A DNA stretch of 42,352 nt from a virus (IMGVR_UViG_3300038549_000029:1-42352), one strand, 5' to 3'. Positions 24,658-32,104 are shown, counted from the stretch's first letter. Notes: a model not told the origin generated them from the letters alone. Numbers and translations: made by a program.

Positions 24658-24957
24658 AGGAAGAAAGGGCGACGGCCAAATTTTGCAGGCTGGGACCTCA
24701 GCAATGCTGACCTCAGCGGTGCCGACCTCAACAATGCCAACCTCCACGGTGCCTACCTCAGCAATGCCGACCTCAGCGGTGCCGACCTCAGCGGTGCCGA
24801 CCTCCGATATGCCAACCTCCACGGTGCCTACCTCAGCAATGCCGACCTCAGCGGTGCCGACCTCAGCGGTGCCGACCTCCGATATGCGGACCTCAACAAT
24901 GCCAACCTCAACGGTGCGACTATTTCCATCGGAAATGTTTACAGGAAAATTGCATGA
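24613..24957 (+). CDS. Pentapeptide-repeat protein, copy 1 (114 aa)
   Basis: AGGAGG precedes ATG 24613. A short N-terminal helix ([20 protein letters not shown]) leads to about 13 tandem pentapeptides of the A(D/N)LxG type (residues about 28-102). Such repeats form a right-handed quadrilateral beta-helix that can mimic DNA; known members bind DNA gyrase. The role here is unknown. It lacks the C-terminal domain of copy 2. It overlaps the next gene by ATGA. Confidence 0.8.
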   Translation: MPKTREDVNQELELARKKGRRPNFAGWDLSNADLSGADLNNANLHGAYLSNADLSGADLSGADLRYANLHGAYLSNADLSGADLSGADLRYADLNNANLNGATISIGNVYRKIA

Positions 24958-25745
24958 TAAAGCCACTATCAGACGCTACATTAGAGGGTGTAATACTTAA
25001 TGGTGATCTGTCTAAGCTAACACAGGCTCAGAAAATTGAATATGTGACTGGATTATGCACTAGGCTTGGTCTAGATCCTGCCACTCAGCCGTTAAAGCTA
25101 ATGAGTTTAAACGGCAAATTAATAGTATATGCAGACAGATCATGCGCTTCTCAGCTCAACAGGCTCCACCACCTTAGCCATCAGATCACCAGCACTGAAC
25201 GTGTTGACGATGTATTTATTGTCAATGCTAGATGCACTGGGCCTGACGGGCGCTACACTGAAGAAATGGGCGCCGTGTCACTCGCTGGTCTCAAGGGCGA
25301 ATCCCTGGCAAATGCTATGATGAAGGCACGCACAAAGGCAATGCGTCGAGCCACATTGACACACGTTGGGCTTGGCTTCTTGGATGAAGAGGAAACAGAA
25401 ACTATAGCAGTCCAGATCGAAAATAGGGTCACCAAAGCAATAGCCGACCGACCAGGGGATGCCCCGCAAGTCACCAACCAACCTGAGACACCTCTGGCAG
25501 ACTGGACTGCAGAGGAATCCAAAGAGGCATACGCCGTGATAATGGGCTATGCTGATGAGCTTCTGGAGCGCGGGTATGAGCAGTCAGTGTTTGAAACTGA
25601 AGTGTTGGCACCCAAGAACCCACACGGCAACCCCACACCAATCGGACTGATAGGTGATCCTGAGACGCCATACAGCGAATGGAGCCGCAAGATTGTGCCA
25701 TGGCTTGAGCGTATGGACAAAAAATACCCAAAGAAATCAGTATAG
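24954..25745 (+). CDS. Conserved phage recombination-type protein (possible RecT-like)
   Basis: The 263-residue protein has [50 protein letters not shown] (quoted in part), then [41 protein letters not shown] recall these segments in a phage family whose MMKAxTKAxRRxTL helix and GLGxLDE end resemble RecT/Red-beta annealing proteins. The primase and helicase neighbours fit a role in recombination-dependent replication. The function is inferred, not proven. Confidence 0.55.
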   Translation: MIKPLSDATLEGVILNGDLSKLTQAQKIEYVTGLCTRLGLDPATQPLKLMSLNGKLIVYADRSCASQLNRLHHLSHQITSTERVDDVFIVNARCTGPDGRYTEEMGAVSLAGLKGESLANAMMKARTKAMRRATLTHVGLGFLDEEETETIAVQIENRVTKAIADRPGDAPQVTNQPETPLADWTAEESKEAYAVIMGYADELLERGYEQSVFETEVLAPKNPHGNPTPIGLIGDPETPYSEWSRKIVPWLERMDKKYPKKSV

Positions 25746-25841
25746 CCACGGGAGGCAATCGTGTTGAAACGACCCACAGGCTAAACCGCCAAGTCGAGGC
25801 AAGGCGCTCTGCTGATGCCGGGGAGAAATCCCCGGTTTTTT
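25746..25841 (+). ncRNA. Structured leader or trailer RNA ending in a terminator
   Basis: After the stop at 25745, CACG...CGTG forms a short stem, and a GGGAGG followed by GTG would start a seven-codon leader peptide. A strong terminator ends the segment. It may be a 3' trailer or a small independent RNA. No riboswitch family was recognised. Confidence 0.3.
25818..25841 (+). terminator. Rho-independent terminator with GAAA tetraloop
   Basis: CCGGGGA-GAAA-TCCCCGG is a perfect 7-bp stem with a stable tetraloop, followed by six T. It ends the replication operon before the second pentapeptide gene. Confidence 0.85.
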
Positions 25842-25845
25842 CATA

Positions 25846-25935
25846 TTGACATCGCCCGCTCATGAACTATTTTTACACCAGGAGGCACACATGACTAAGA
25901 CACGAGAAGACGTAAACCAAGAGCTTAAACTTGCC
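25846..25935 (+). repeat. 90-bp direct repeat, copy 2
   Basis: Matches 24568-24657 with four substitutions. Translated in the primase frame it reads DIARS-stop, the remnant of the primase C-terminus DTARS, although no primase gene precedes it here. Confidence 0.9.
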
Positions 25936-26373
25936 GGTGAGGGAATACGACAGCCCAATTTTTCAGGCTGGGACCTCAGCGGTGCCGACCTCCGCGATGC
26001 CGACCTCCGCGATGCCGACCTCAGCGGTGCCGACCTCAGCGGTGCCTACCTCAGTGGTGCCAACCTCATCGGTTCCGACCTCCGCAATGCCGACCTCCGC
26101 GGTGCCGACCTCAGCGGTGCCTACCTCAGTGGTGCCAACCTCAGTGGTGCCAACCTCATCGGTTCCGACCTCAGTGGTGCCAACCTTGACTTTTCGTCAT
26201 GGCCATTATGGTGCGGGTCGAAAAAAGTAAAGGTTGATGCAAGATTGGCAAAGCAGTTAGTTGGTCACATATGCGTGCTCAACTGCAATGATCCCGCGTT
26301 CCAATCATTGTTGCCGGTGCTGAAAGAATTTGCCAAGGATGGGCACAGGGCTGCATCTCTCGGTTTATCGTAA
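25891..26373 (+). CDS. Pentapeptide-repeat protein, copy 2 (160 aa)
   Basis: AGGAGG precedes ATG 25891. The start ([18 protein letters not shown]) is nearly identical to copy 1. About 17 pentapeptides ([20 protein letters not shown]) follow to residue about 108. A distinct C-terminal domain comes next: [27 protein letters not shown] and [18 protein letters not shown], which I recall from other phage pentapeptide proteins. The gene arose with its leader by duplication (see repeats). A gyrase-directed role is possible. Confidence 0.85.
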   Translation: MTKTREDVNQELKLAGEGIRQPNFSGWDLSGADLRDADLRDADLSGADLSGAYLSGANLIGSDLRNADLRGADLSGAYLSGANLSGANLIGSDLSGANLDFSSWPLWCGSKKVKVDARLAKQLVGHICVLNCNDPAFQSLLPVLKEFAKDGHRAASLGLS

Positions 26374-26383
26374 GGAGGGCGCT

Positions 26384-26539
26384 ATGTTGAATGCGCAGGC
26401 CGAACGGGAACGAATCGCCTACCTCAAAAAGGAGCCGCCATGCGACAGTTTGTTATACCCTGCAACTTCGACGGCTCACCTCGCCATGGGCTCTATTTTC
26501 GCACCAAGTCAGGACGGTGGTTATGCCGCCATCATGTAG
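26384..26539 (+). CDS. Possible small ORF (51 aa) overlapping the next gene
   Basis: AAGGAGGG precedes ATG 26384. The N-terminal part, MLNAQAERERIAYLKKEPP, looks genuine, but the second half lies over the gene starting at 26440 in another frame and looks like a shadow. It may be a short coupling peptide that loads ribosomes for 26440. Confidence 0.35.
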   Translation: MLNAQAERERIAYLKKEPPCDSLLYPATSTAHLAMGSIFAPSQDGGYAAIM

Positions 26540-26655
26540 CTGGGAACATGGCCGCATGCATGGACCCCTATAGCCCCGACTGGTTTCTCACCGCGTGCTC
26601 AGCCGACACCCATGAATGTGATGAGTGTAAAAAAATAGTTGCGGAACTAGAGTAA
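26440..26655 (+). CDS. Small Cys/His protein (71 aa)
   Basis: AAAGGAG precedes ATG 26440. The product reads MRQFVIPCNFDGSPRHGLYF, then WLCRHHVAGNMAACM and CSADTHECDECKKIVAEL. The Cys/His pattern suggests a zinc site. I recognise no family. Confidence 0.6.
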   Translation: MRQFVIPCNFDGSPRHGLYFRTKSGRWLCRHHVAGNMAACMDPYSPDWFLTACSADTHECDECKKIVAELE

Positions 26656-26684
26656 TGACTTATATTTTTGTCCAGGAGGCGGAA

Positions 26685-26810
26685 ATGAGAAAGCCCAGCC
26701 AGCCTAGACAACAGTTACTTGACGAGTTAAACAGCAATATTTACCGGGCTTTATACCAAAGCGCTTGCAACCGCCTTAACTGGGCAAAAATTACAGGAGA
26801 AATAAAGTGA
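26685..26810 (+). CDS. Microprotein (41 aa)
   Basis: AGGAGG precedes ATG 26685. Product MRKPSQPRQQLLDELNSNIY followed by RALYQSACNRLNWAKITGEIK, probably helical. The stop overlaps the next start (GTGA). Function unknown. Confidence 0.55.
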   Translation: MRKPSQPRQQLLDELNSNIYRALYQSACNRLNWAKITGEIK

Positions 26811-27016
26811 GCAAACAAAGTAAAGCAAAAACTGAAATGCTTTTCTCTAAGGAAGGGCCACAGTGTAAGAATTGTGAACATTTCACGTTCGACACTGAAT
26901 ACCATACTTCATACTGGGGAAATAAAATAACCAAGAACCTAAGATGCTCTATTGGATGTTTTAAGGTAAACAAAACAAGTTATTGCAAGTGCCATAGCCC
27001 TAAAGTCGGAAGGTAA
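26807..27016 (+). CDS. Cys-rich zinc-ribbon-like protein (69 aa)
   Basis: GTG 26807 follows ACAGGAG. The protein has CKNCEHFTFDTEYHTSYWG, CSIGCFKVNKT and CKCHSP: six cysteines in pairs as in small metal-binding proteins. It lies just upstream of dut. Confidence 0.6.
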   Translation: MSKQSKAKTEMLFSKEGPQCKNCEHFTFDTEYHTSYWGNKITKNLRCSIGCFKVNKTSYCKCHSPKVGR

Positions 27017-27021
27017 TAACC

Positions 27022-27462
27022 ATGAAAATCAAGATAAAAATTCTTCCAAATGGTGTTGGCCTTGGCCTGCCGGGGTATGCCACAAATGGCGCATCCGGGA
27101 TGGATCTTCGAGCCGCAATACCTGAAGGCGAAGTAATAGTTATCGGCCCAGGATGTGTTGGCCTTGTCCCAACTGGCATTACGGCCGCCATCCCGTTCGG
27201 ATTTGAAGGGCAAGTCAGGGGACGCAGCGGGCTGGCCAGGAGACAGCAAATCACATGCCATCCTGGCACAATTGACTCAGACTACCGTGGAGAGATAGGG
27301 GCAATCCTGTTCAACCATGGCAACACACACCTTCTTGTAAACAGGGGTGACAGGATTGCCCAGCTTATCATCGCGCCGGTTGTCCGTTGCGAGTGGTCAG
27401 AAGTTGGTGAGCTTGATGACACCGAGCGTGGAACTGGCGGATACGGACACACAGGGGTGTAA
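27022..27462 (+). CDS. dut: dUTP diphosphatase (dUTPase)
   Basis: The 146-residue trimeric-type dUTPase has all five family motifs: SGMDLRAAI (1), GRSGLA (3, substrate site), GTIDSDYRGEIGAIL (with the catalytic Asp), RIAQLIIAPV (4) and RGTGGYGHTG (5, P-loop-like tail). It converts dUTP to dUMP and so keeps uracil out of phage DNA and supplies dTMP precursor. The start ATG 27022 follows GGAAGG. Confidence 0.95.
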   Translation: MKIKIKILPNGVGLGLPGYATNGASGMDLRAAIPEGEVIVIGPGCVGLVPTGITAAIPFGFEGQVRGRSGLARRQQITCHPGTIDSDYRGEIGAILFNHGNTHLLVNRGDRIAQLIIAPVVRCEWSEVGELDDTERGTGGYGHTGV

Positions 27463-27942
27463 ATGAACCTCAACCCAAACTTTCACACATCCTGGCCTCT
27501 CATCCTCGAAGCGCTTGGCGGTGATCACTGCGAAGATAATGTTCGCCTTGCCGCAGCCGCCACTATCCAAGTTGAATGCCCGGCATGGACCCCGATGTGC
27601 GAGAAGAGGGCCAACCCTGCCAGGCAACCTGCGCTTTGGAAGCTGCAAGAGCGATACTGGCCATCAGGTTACTATGGCCGAGGTTTCCTCCAGCACACCT
27701 GGAAAAGCAACTACGCTCGCCTCGAACAGGCCCTTGGGCTCCCTCTCTTGGAGCATCCCGACCTTCTTCTCCAGACTGACATCGCAGCAAAAGCATTCGC
27801 CTGGCAGTTCAAGGCCGATGGCGCCGCGAGAGCTGCACAAGCTGCCTATTGGGCAAGAGTGCGCAGAATCATCAATGGGCCTGGTATGCATGGACTTGGG
27901 CAGTTCCTGCAGGCTATCCAGGACTTCAAGGGGATTGTATAA
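27463..27942 (+). CDS. Endolysin (GH19 chitinase/lysozyme-like)
   Basis: The 159-residue protein matches GH19-type phage lysozymes: NVRLAAAATIQVECPAW with Glu38 as a catalytic candidate, then YYGRGFLQHTWKSNYARLEQALG corresponding to the GRGxxQLTxxxNY motif. The end is helical (DIAAKAFAWQFKADG, RVRRIINGPGMHGLGQFL). It would cleave peptidoglycan glycan strands. No signal peptide, so it depends on the holin at 19588. It starts directly after dut; no other lysin is visible. Confidence 0.75.
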   Translation: MNLNPNFHTSWPLILEALGGDHCEDNVRLAAAATIQVECPAWTPMCEKRANPARQPALWKLQERYWPSGYYGRGFLQHTWKSNYARLEQALGLPLLEHPDLLLQTDIAAKAFAWQFKADGAARAAQAAYWARVRRIINGPGMHGLGQFLQAIQDFKGIV

Positions 27943-27959
27943 TCCCATCAGGAGGCAAT

Positions 27960-28262
27960 ATGTTAAAGGCCATCATCCTTTCTTTAGCCATGGCGCTGCA
28001 GCCAGCACTGCATGCGGCCCAACCAACCCAGGCTGAAATCTGTCTCATGGAAGCAGAAAATGCCTACAAGCAAGCGCTTGAAGTTGATGCCATGCTCAAC
28101 CAGCTTGACGCAGCCTTCAAGACAGAGAAAGACCCTGAAGTGCGGGTCAAGATGTATATGTATGCCACCAAGCTCCTTGTGGCGGCCAACACCTGCAGGG
28201 AGAAGTGCATCCAGAAGTTGATCGAACACATCATACTGAAACAGAAGGAGGTGAAGGCATGA
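27960..28262 (+). CDS. Exported lysis-region protein (100 aa)
   Basis: AGGAGG precedes ATG 27960. The N-terminus MLKAIILSLAMALQPALHAA is a signal peptide with cleavage after AxA. The mature part is helical with three Cys (AEICLMEAENAY, NTCREKCIQKL). It follows the endolysin, so an exported spanin-like or regulator role is possible. No lipobox is seen. Confidence 0.6.
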   Translation: MLKAIILSLAMALQPALHAAQPTQAEICLMEAENAYKQALEVDAMLNQLDAAFKTEKDPEVRVKMYMYATKLLVAANTCREKCIQKLIEHIILKQKEVKA

Positions 28263-28354
28263 TCTTGACAGGATGTGTGTTGCTTGGTATCGCTTTATTC
28301 CTCGGCGGGGTAGTTGCAGGTTTGCATTTATCTGAGATCATTGAAGAAAGGTAG
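28259..28354 (+). CDS. Single-TM microprotein (31 aa)
   Basis: It overlaps the previous stop by ATGA. Product MILTGCVLLGIALFLGGVVA then GLHLSEIIEER: one transmembrane helix with a short charged tail. GGAGGTG lies upstream. It probably acts in the lysis set. Confidence 0.55.
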   Translation: MILTGCVLLGIALFLGGVVAGLHLSEIIEER

Positions 28355-28359
28355 AAGCC

Positions 28360-28971
28360 ATGGGGCGCCCTTCCAAACTCACTGAGGATAAATGGGCAGA
28401 GGTAGGCAGACGATTGATGGGAGGGGAGACCTTAATTACTCTATCAAAAGAGTTTAAGGTCTCCAAAAGTGCTATTTCCGAAAAATTCCAGGAATTCCGG
28501 AAAAAGAATCTGGAATTAGCGGAAAACCTCGCCATTGTTGAATCTAGAGTGGAATCCTTGCCGAGACGTGAGCAGGCAGCCGTTAGGACCTTGGCTGACC
28601 AACTCAAGGGTGTTGCGATGAACCTGACACTGGCCTCTGATGCCGGTGCAAGGACCGCCAAGCTGCTGCAGGATAAAGCACATCGCCAGGCAGAGATGAT
28701 CAACGAGGAACTTGAAGGCGGATTGGACGATCCAGAGTCACACAGCAGGGAACGCCTGAGGGCAATCCATGCGCTGCACAGCACTGCCAACGAGGCTGCA
28801 AGACCCGGGCTTGAGATGCTGAAGCTGGCCAAGGGCACAGTGGAGCGGGAAGCTGAGCCACAACAACAAGGAGGGCCTATTGATTTCAGCACGTGGAGCG
28901 ATGAGGATCTGGCTGAATACCTGCGGCTGATGAAGAAAAACTCCATTGACAGCAACGCCAGCGGGACGTAA
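28360..28971 (+). CDS. Terminase small subunit candidate
   Basis: The 203-residue protein begins MGRPSKLTEDKWAEVGRRLM with an HTH (GETLITLSKEFKVSKSAISEKF, in part), then a long helical oligomerisation region (FRKKNLELAENLAIVESRV, RTLADQLKGVAMNLTLASDAGARTAKLL) and an acidic C-terminal end (DFSTWSDEDLAEYLRLM) of the kind that contacts the large subunit. The large terminase lies 1.5 kb downstream, separated by small genes. It should recognise the packaging site. Confidence 0.75.
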   Translation: MGRPSKLTEDKWAEVGRRLMGGETLITLSKEFKVSKSAISEKFQEFRKKNLELAENLAIVESRVESLPRREQAAVRTLADQLKGVAMNLTLASDAGARTAKLLQDKAHRQAEMINEELEGGLDDPESHSRERLRAIHALHSTANEAARPGLEMLKLAKGTVEREAEPQQQGGPIDFSTWSDEDLAEYLRLMKKNSIDSNASGT

Positions 28972-29029
28972 CTTATGGTCTACTAGAGATGGATAAGGCG
29001 CCGTGACTGCGCTGATCGCGTTCCATTGG

Positions 29030-29053
29030 TGCCGGGTAAGCGTGACCCCGGCA
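29030..29053. other. Hairpin between small terminase and next gene
   Basis: TGCCGGG (29030-29036) pairs with CCCGGCA (29047-29053) over a 10-nt loop; no T run follows. It might be a processing site or part of a packaging recognition region, as it lies just after the small terminase gene. Confidence 0.3.
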
Positions 29054-29084
29054 TGTTCGACGAAGTGTTTCAGAGGAAGACAGA

Positions 29085-29387
29085 ATGAGCCATGAAATTG
29101 AAGCCTACGTATACCGAGGCGACACGTTGTTCCCTATATTTGAAATGAGAAGGGCTGGACTAGACAACCCATTACGGCACGTGATCTATAGACTCCTCGG
29201 CGCTGAAGAGTTTGACGCCGGTTGCTCTGGAGTCGGTAATGGTAGATGGTTCACCCAAGAGGAGATCAAGGCCGCCATAGCGCGACTACCTGCCGAGCAA
29301 GAGGCCGAACAAGATGACCTGGAAAGAGAGCGGTTGTTCCTTGAGCGCTGCAGTGCTGAACCAGACGTGTATATTGACTTCTCATAG
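29085..29387 (+). CDS. Hypothetical protein (100 aa)
   Basis: GAGGAAG precedes ATG 29085. The product has a beta-rich start (MSHEIEAYVYRGDTLFPIFE) and helical acidic end (ERERLFLERCSAEPDVYIDF). A WFTQEEIKAAIARL segment is helical. No family recognised. Confidence 0.6.
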   Translation: MSHEIEAYVYRGDTLFPIFEMRRAGLDNPLRHVIYRLLGAEEFDAGCSGVGNGRWFTQEEIKAAIARLPAEQEAEQDDLERERLFLERCSAEPDVYIDFS

Positions 29388-29395
29388 GAGACACC

Positions 29396-29662
29396 ATGCT
29401 GCCAATCGACATCAGTTGTGCCCGTGACACTCGGGGGTTTGAGTATTACCAATGGATGGTGTTGGGGGATTGACAAAGGGCCGTTCGTGACACATCTTTC
29501 TCTTTGACAGCGTAGAGAATACCTAAAGCAGTGGTTACAACATACTGCGAAACGCTGACGGCCAGGACGGTGATGCTGGCACACCCTCGGGATATGGGTT
29601 ACTTTCCCCTCCCGATCAGCCCGGACAAGCTGATGACAGCCTGGAAAGACAGGCGCCTTTGA
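29396..29662 (+). pseudogene. Possible interrupted small gene with two in-frame stops
   Basis: ATG 29396 has TAGGAG upstream. The frame reads MLPIDISCARDTRGFEYYQW...GD, then TGA (29471), 13 codons, TAG (29513), then 48 codons to TGA 29660, the last part reading VVTTYCETLTARTVMLAHP and FPLPISPDKLMTAWKDRR. The last part looks like protein. It may be a decayed gene, or a 25-codon ORF followed by an unrelated GTG-started ORF (29531). Confidence 0.35.
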
Positions 29663-29674
29663 TTGGGAGTCACA

Positions 29675-29812
29675 ATGATCCGAGGCCGCAATGCCGAGAA
29701 GGCTGAACTGCAGAGAGGCATGGAGCTGTTCGCCAAGCATCTTTTGGATAGCGAGGCTGACTGCAAAGAGGCTGCCAGGCTGTTGCTGGAGGGACACAAT
29801 GAGCTACCTTGA
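29675..29812 (+). CDS. Small helical protein (45 aa)
   Basis: GGGAG precedes ATG 29675. Product MIRGRNAEKAELQRGMELFAK then HLLDSEADCKEAARLLLEGHNELP; amphipathic helices. It overlaps the next gene. Function unknown. Confidence 0.55.
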   Translation: MIRGRNAEKAELQRGMELFAKHLLDSEADCKEAARLLLEGHNELP

Positions 29813-29930
29813 CCACATGCAGCCCACAGAGCCACAGAATGACGTGGTTGCCCTCTATGGCGAGAATGGCAAGCTGCTTGGTATAATGAAAGAGATGGAT
29901 TACCTCAGCATGACAAAGGACATACGATGA
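29799..29930 (+). CDS. Small hypothetical protein (43 aa)
   Basis: GGAGGG precedes ATG 29799 inside the end of the previous gene. Product MSYLDHMQPTEPQNDVVALY, then GENGKLLGIMKEMDYLSMTKDIR. It ends with an ATGA overlap. Codons near 29879-29887 also spell a TGGTATAAT extended -10 motif. Confidence 0.5.
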   Translation: MSYLDHMQPTEPQNDVVALYGENGKLLGIMKEMDYLSMTKDIR

Positions 29931-30154
29931 CCATCCCACAAGACAAACTGGAACACTTCATTGCAGGCGTCTCGATCTTCGGGTCGGGCGCCTTGCTTTT
30001 TAACGTCACGGCTGGCATTGCGCTCGCATGCGTCGCAGGCATCGGTAAGGAGCTCGTCTGGGACTGGTGGCTAGGCAAGGGCGACCCTGACCCGCGGGAC
30101 GCCATCAGCACGATCCTGGGCGGGCTGTCTGGCCTGGTAGTGGCGATGTTGTGA
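29927..30154 (+). CDS. Membrane protein with DKLEHF start (75 aa)
   Basis: It overlaps the previous gene by ATGA. The protein has MTIPQDKLEHFIAGVSIFGSG, a hydrophobic segment LLFNVTAGIALACVAGIGKEL, a WDWWLGKGDPDPRDAISTILG loop and a final helix LSGLVVAML. I recall phage proteins with the same DKxxHFxAG...GKExxD layout, annotated as membrane or lysis proteins. Two to three short TM helices. Confidence 0.65.
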   Translation: MTIPQDKLEHFIAGVSIFGSGALLFNVTAGIALACVAGIGKELVWDWWLGKGDPDPRDAISTILGGLSGLVVAML

Positions 30155-30161
30155 CATAGAA

Positions 30162-30182
30162 AAGCCCCCAAAAGGGGGCCTT
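30162..30182. terminator. Terminator between converging transcripts
   Basis: GCCCCC-AAAA-GGGGGC is a perfect stem; on the minus strand it is followed by TTTT. It separates the rightward lysis/terminase small genes from the leftward microprotein genes at 30450-30203. Confidence 0.75.
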
Positions 30183-30202
30183 GGCGTCACATTGGCTATT
30201 GA

Positions 30203-30319
30203 TTATTCGTCAACCTCCACTACCGGGATTGCTGACATGGGCGCGTTGCAGGCCACATAAAACAGAGCGTAGATGGCCATGCCGCTTATCATTAGGATTC
30301 CGAGGGCTCTTAGTAACAT
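30203..30319 (-). CDS. TM microprotein (38 aa), leftward
   Basis: AGGAGG precedes ATG 30319 on the minus strand. Product MLLRALGILMISGMAIYALF then YVACNAPMSAIPVVEVDE: one transmembrane helix with a short acidic tail. It has its own promoter (30366-30339) and terminator (30182-30162), which supports a real gene. Confidence 0.6.
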   Translation of the reverse strand: MLLRALGILMISGMAIYALFYVACNAPMSAIPVVEVDE

Positions 30320-30338
30320 TGTTGCCTCCTATGCAGAT

Positions 30339-30366
30339 AGTATAAGGCACTCATTGCACTGTGCAA
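30339..30366 (-). promoter_or_regulatory. Promoter of 38-aa microprotein
   Basis: Minus strand: TTGCAC (30366-30361), 16-nt spacer, TATACT (30344-30339). Confidence 0.55.
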
Positions 30367-30381
30367 GAGTGGTAGGCAAAT

Positions 30382-30450
30382 TTATTTCAGGCGCTTCGGG
30401 TTGCAGTAGATGATTACGCCTGCACAGAGGATAAGCCAGAACCAACACAT
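30382..30450 (-). CDS. TM microprotein (22 aa), leftward
   Basis: A near-perfect AGGAGGTG precedes ATG 30450. The product MCWFWLILCAGVIIYCNPKR-LK is one hydrophobic helix with a basic end. It is very short, but the Shine-Dalgarno site and the promoter at 30494-30467 are good. Confidence 0.5.
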   Translation of the reverse strand: MCWFWLILCAGVIIYCNPKRLK

Positions 30451-30466
30451 AAACACCTCCTACCAC

Positions 30467-30494
30467 AATGTAAATCCATGTGCTACAATATCAA
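30467..30494 (-). promoter_or_regulatory. Leftward promoter overlapping terminase promoter
   Basis: Minus strand: TTGATA (30494-30489), 16-nt spacer, TACATT (30472-30467), 17 nt ahead of the 22-aa ORF. It overlaps the rightward extended -10 motif at 30481-30489, so the two may compete. Confidence 0.4.
30481..30489 (+). promoter_or_regulatory. Extended -10 promoter of large terminase
   Basis: TGC-TACAAT. The surrounding 19 bases match the sequence upstream of the antisense endonuclease (minus strand near 36307-36289) at 17 of 19 positions (TGTGCTAYAATATCAWTGG). The predicted leader before ATG 30505 is only about 10 nt. Confidence 0.5.
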
Positions 30495-30504
30495 TGGGTA
30501 TTTT

Positions 30505-32001
30505 ATGCAGCCAAACATGGATGAATACTACCGAGCGCTGGCGGAATTCGAGAAGCGAAAGCGGACTTGGCGGCCATTGCATGGGCCTCAAACGGAAGCG
30601 TTCAATAGCCCTGCTGATATCTTATTTTACGGCGGGGCAGCAGGTGGGGGCAAAACGGATCTAATTCTAGGTGTTGCACTTAAGCATCAACGAGCTGTCA
30701 TCTTCCGCCGCGTTTTTCCTAGTATGGAAGCCATCATTGAGCGCAGCAGGGCAATCTACGGCGTCGAGTCTGGAACCTATAACGAGTCTTCCCACAAGTG
30801 GCGCTTTGAAGACGGCAAGCAAGTGATCTTCGGCAGCCTCCAACACGAGAAGGACAAAGCCGACTGGCAGGGCAAGGCCCATGACCTGTATTGTTTTGAC
30901 GAAATAACAGAGTTTACCGAATCACAGTTCAGGTTTGTCACAGGGTGGAACCGTCCGCTCGACACCGGCAAGGCTTCACGCTGCCGGGTAATCGTCACAG
31001 GAAACCCCCCATGTAGCGCTGAAGGTGACTGGGTGATTGAATACTTCCGCCCTTGGCTTGACGACAAGCATCCTAATCCTGCCCAGCCTGGTGAGCTCCG
31101 TTGGTTCACAACCCAGGGTGGTAAGGATATCGAGCTGCCTGATGGATCACCAGTGATGATCGATGGTGAACTGGTTGTGCCAAGAAGCCGCACATTCATC
31201 CCGGCAAAGGTGCAAGATAACCCTCACCTCATGAAGTCCGGGTATCTTGCCCAGCTCCAGGCGCTGCCCGAGCCTCTGCGGTCAAAGATGCTCTACGGCG
31301 ATTTCCGCAAGGGCCGTGAAGATGACCCATACCAGGTCATCCCGTCCGAGTGGGTAAAACTTGCTCAAGAACGGTGGGTAAATTCTACTAAGCCAGATTT
31401 ACCCATGACTGCGGTTGGCCTTGATGTGGCCAGGGGCGGCAGCGACAAGACGGTGATCTCAGTGCGCTATGGCCGGTGGATGGACTTTCAACATGCCTAC
31501 CCTGGCAAACAAACTCCAGATGGACCGGTCGTGGCGACCCTGGCACTACAACACCGCAAGGACAACGCAACCATCAACGTTGACGTCATTGGTGTCGGCA
31601 CCTCTGTTTATGACCATCTCAAGGACACGGTCGAAGTGGTGCCCATCAACGGCGCCGAGAAGTCAGAGGCAACAGACGCATCTGGGCAGCTAGGATTTGT
31701 CAACCTGAGAGCCGAGATCTACTGGAAGCTCCGAGAAGCCCTAGACCCTGCCAGTGGGCAGGACATCTGCTTGCCTCCCGACCGCGAGCTCATGATCGAC
31801 CTGTGCGCGCCAACGTGGAAGATGACGCCACGGGGAATCCAGGTGGAGAGCAAGGAAGATCTGATTAAACGCATAGGCAGGAGCCCCGATAAAGGTGACT
31901 CCTGCGTGTATTGCTTTGCTATCAAGCATGTGCCAGGGATGGGGTTCTTTGAATTCCTGAAGAGCCAAGCTGCTAAAGCCCCTTCTTGTACAGCGAGTTG
32001 A
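30505..32001 (+). CDS. Terminase large subunit
   Basis: From ATG 30505 it is 498 residues; ATG 30478 is a longer option, but lies upstream of the -10 box. No start has a clear Shine-Dalgarno site, which agrees with a nearly leaderless mRNA. Motifs: Walker A GGAAGGGKT (residues 43-51), Walker B YCFDEITEF, coupling VTGNPP and a C-terminal RNase H-like nuclease (VGLDVARGGSDKTVI, then VDVIGVGTSVYD). It powers DNA packaging and cuts the concatemer. It converges with the leftward gene ending at 31973 and overlaps its end. Confidence 0.93.
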   Translation: MQPNMDEYYRALAEFEKRKRTWRPLHGPQTEAFNSPADILFYGGAAGGGKTDLILGVALKHQRAVIFRRVFPSMEAIIERSRAIYGVESGTYNESSHKWRFEDGKQVIFGSLQHEKDKADWQGKAHDLYCFDEITEFTESQFRFVTGWNRPLDTGKASRCRVIVTGNPPCSAEGDWVIEYFRPWLDDKHPNPAQPGELRWFTTQGGKDIELPDGSPVMIDGELVVPRSRTFIPAKVQDNPHLMKSGYLAQLQALPEPLRSKMLYGDFRKGREDDPYQVIPSEWVKLAQERWVNSTKPDLPMTAVGLDVARGGSDKTVISVRYGRWMDFQHAYPGKQTPDGPVVATLALQHRKDNATINVDVIGVGTSVYDHLKDTVEVVPINGAEKSEATDASGQLGFVNLRAEIYWKLREALDPASGQDICLPPDRELMIDLCAPTWKMTPRGIQVESKEDLIKRIGRSPDKGDSCVYCFAIKHVPGMGFFEFLKSQAAKAPSCTAS

Positions 32002-32104
32002 ATTCCTCGTCCCAGTATTCAAGCTCCTCTTCCTCTGCTCGGCCAGAGTAATATTCAAGCGCCCTTGAGATGAGCTCACGCTCGCGTTTGGTCAGTTCGT
32101 CCAT
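31973..32104 (-). CDS. Small acidic protein (43 aa), leftward
   Basis: Starts at ATG 32104 (AAGGGGG upstream) inside a TAATG overlap with the upstream gene. Product MDELTKRERELISRALEYYS then GRAEEEELEYWDEEFNSLYKKGL, helical and acidic. Its end overlaps the large terminase gene tail-to-tail by 29 bp. Confidence 0.55.
   Translation of the reverse strand: MDELTKRERELISRALEYYSGRAEEEELEYWDEEFNSLYKKGL

Noticed and set aside
25800-25836. Hammerhead-ribozyme-like CTGATG followed by GAAA
   Set aside because: The GAAA is the tetraloop of the terminator hairpin, and no stem I or stem III partners with a cleavage site are present.
24613-26230. Long antisense and shifted ORFs over the pentapeptide genes (EVGTAEVG-type and PTSAVPTS-type proteins)
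   Set aside because: They are artefacts of the 15-nt repeat structure; every frame of such DNA stays open. They lack ribosome sites.
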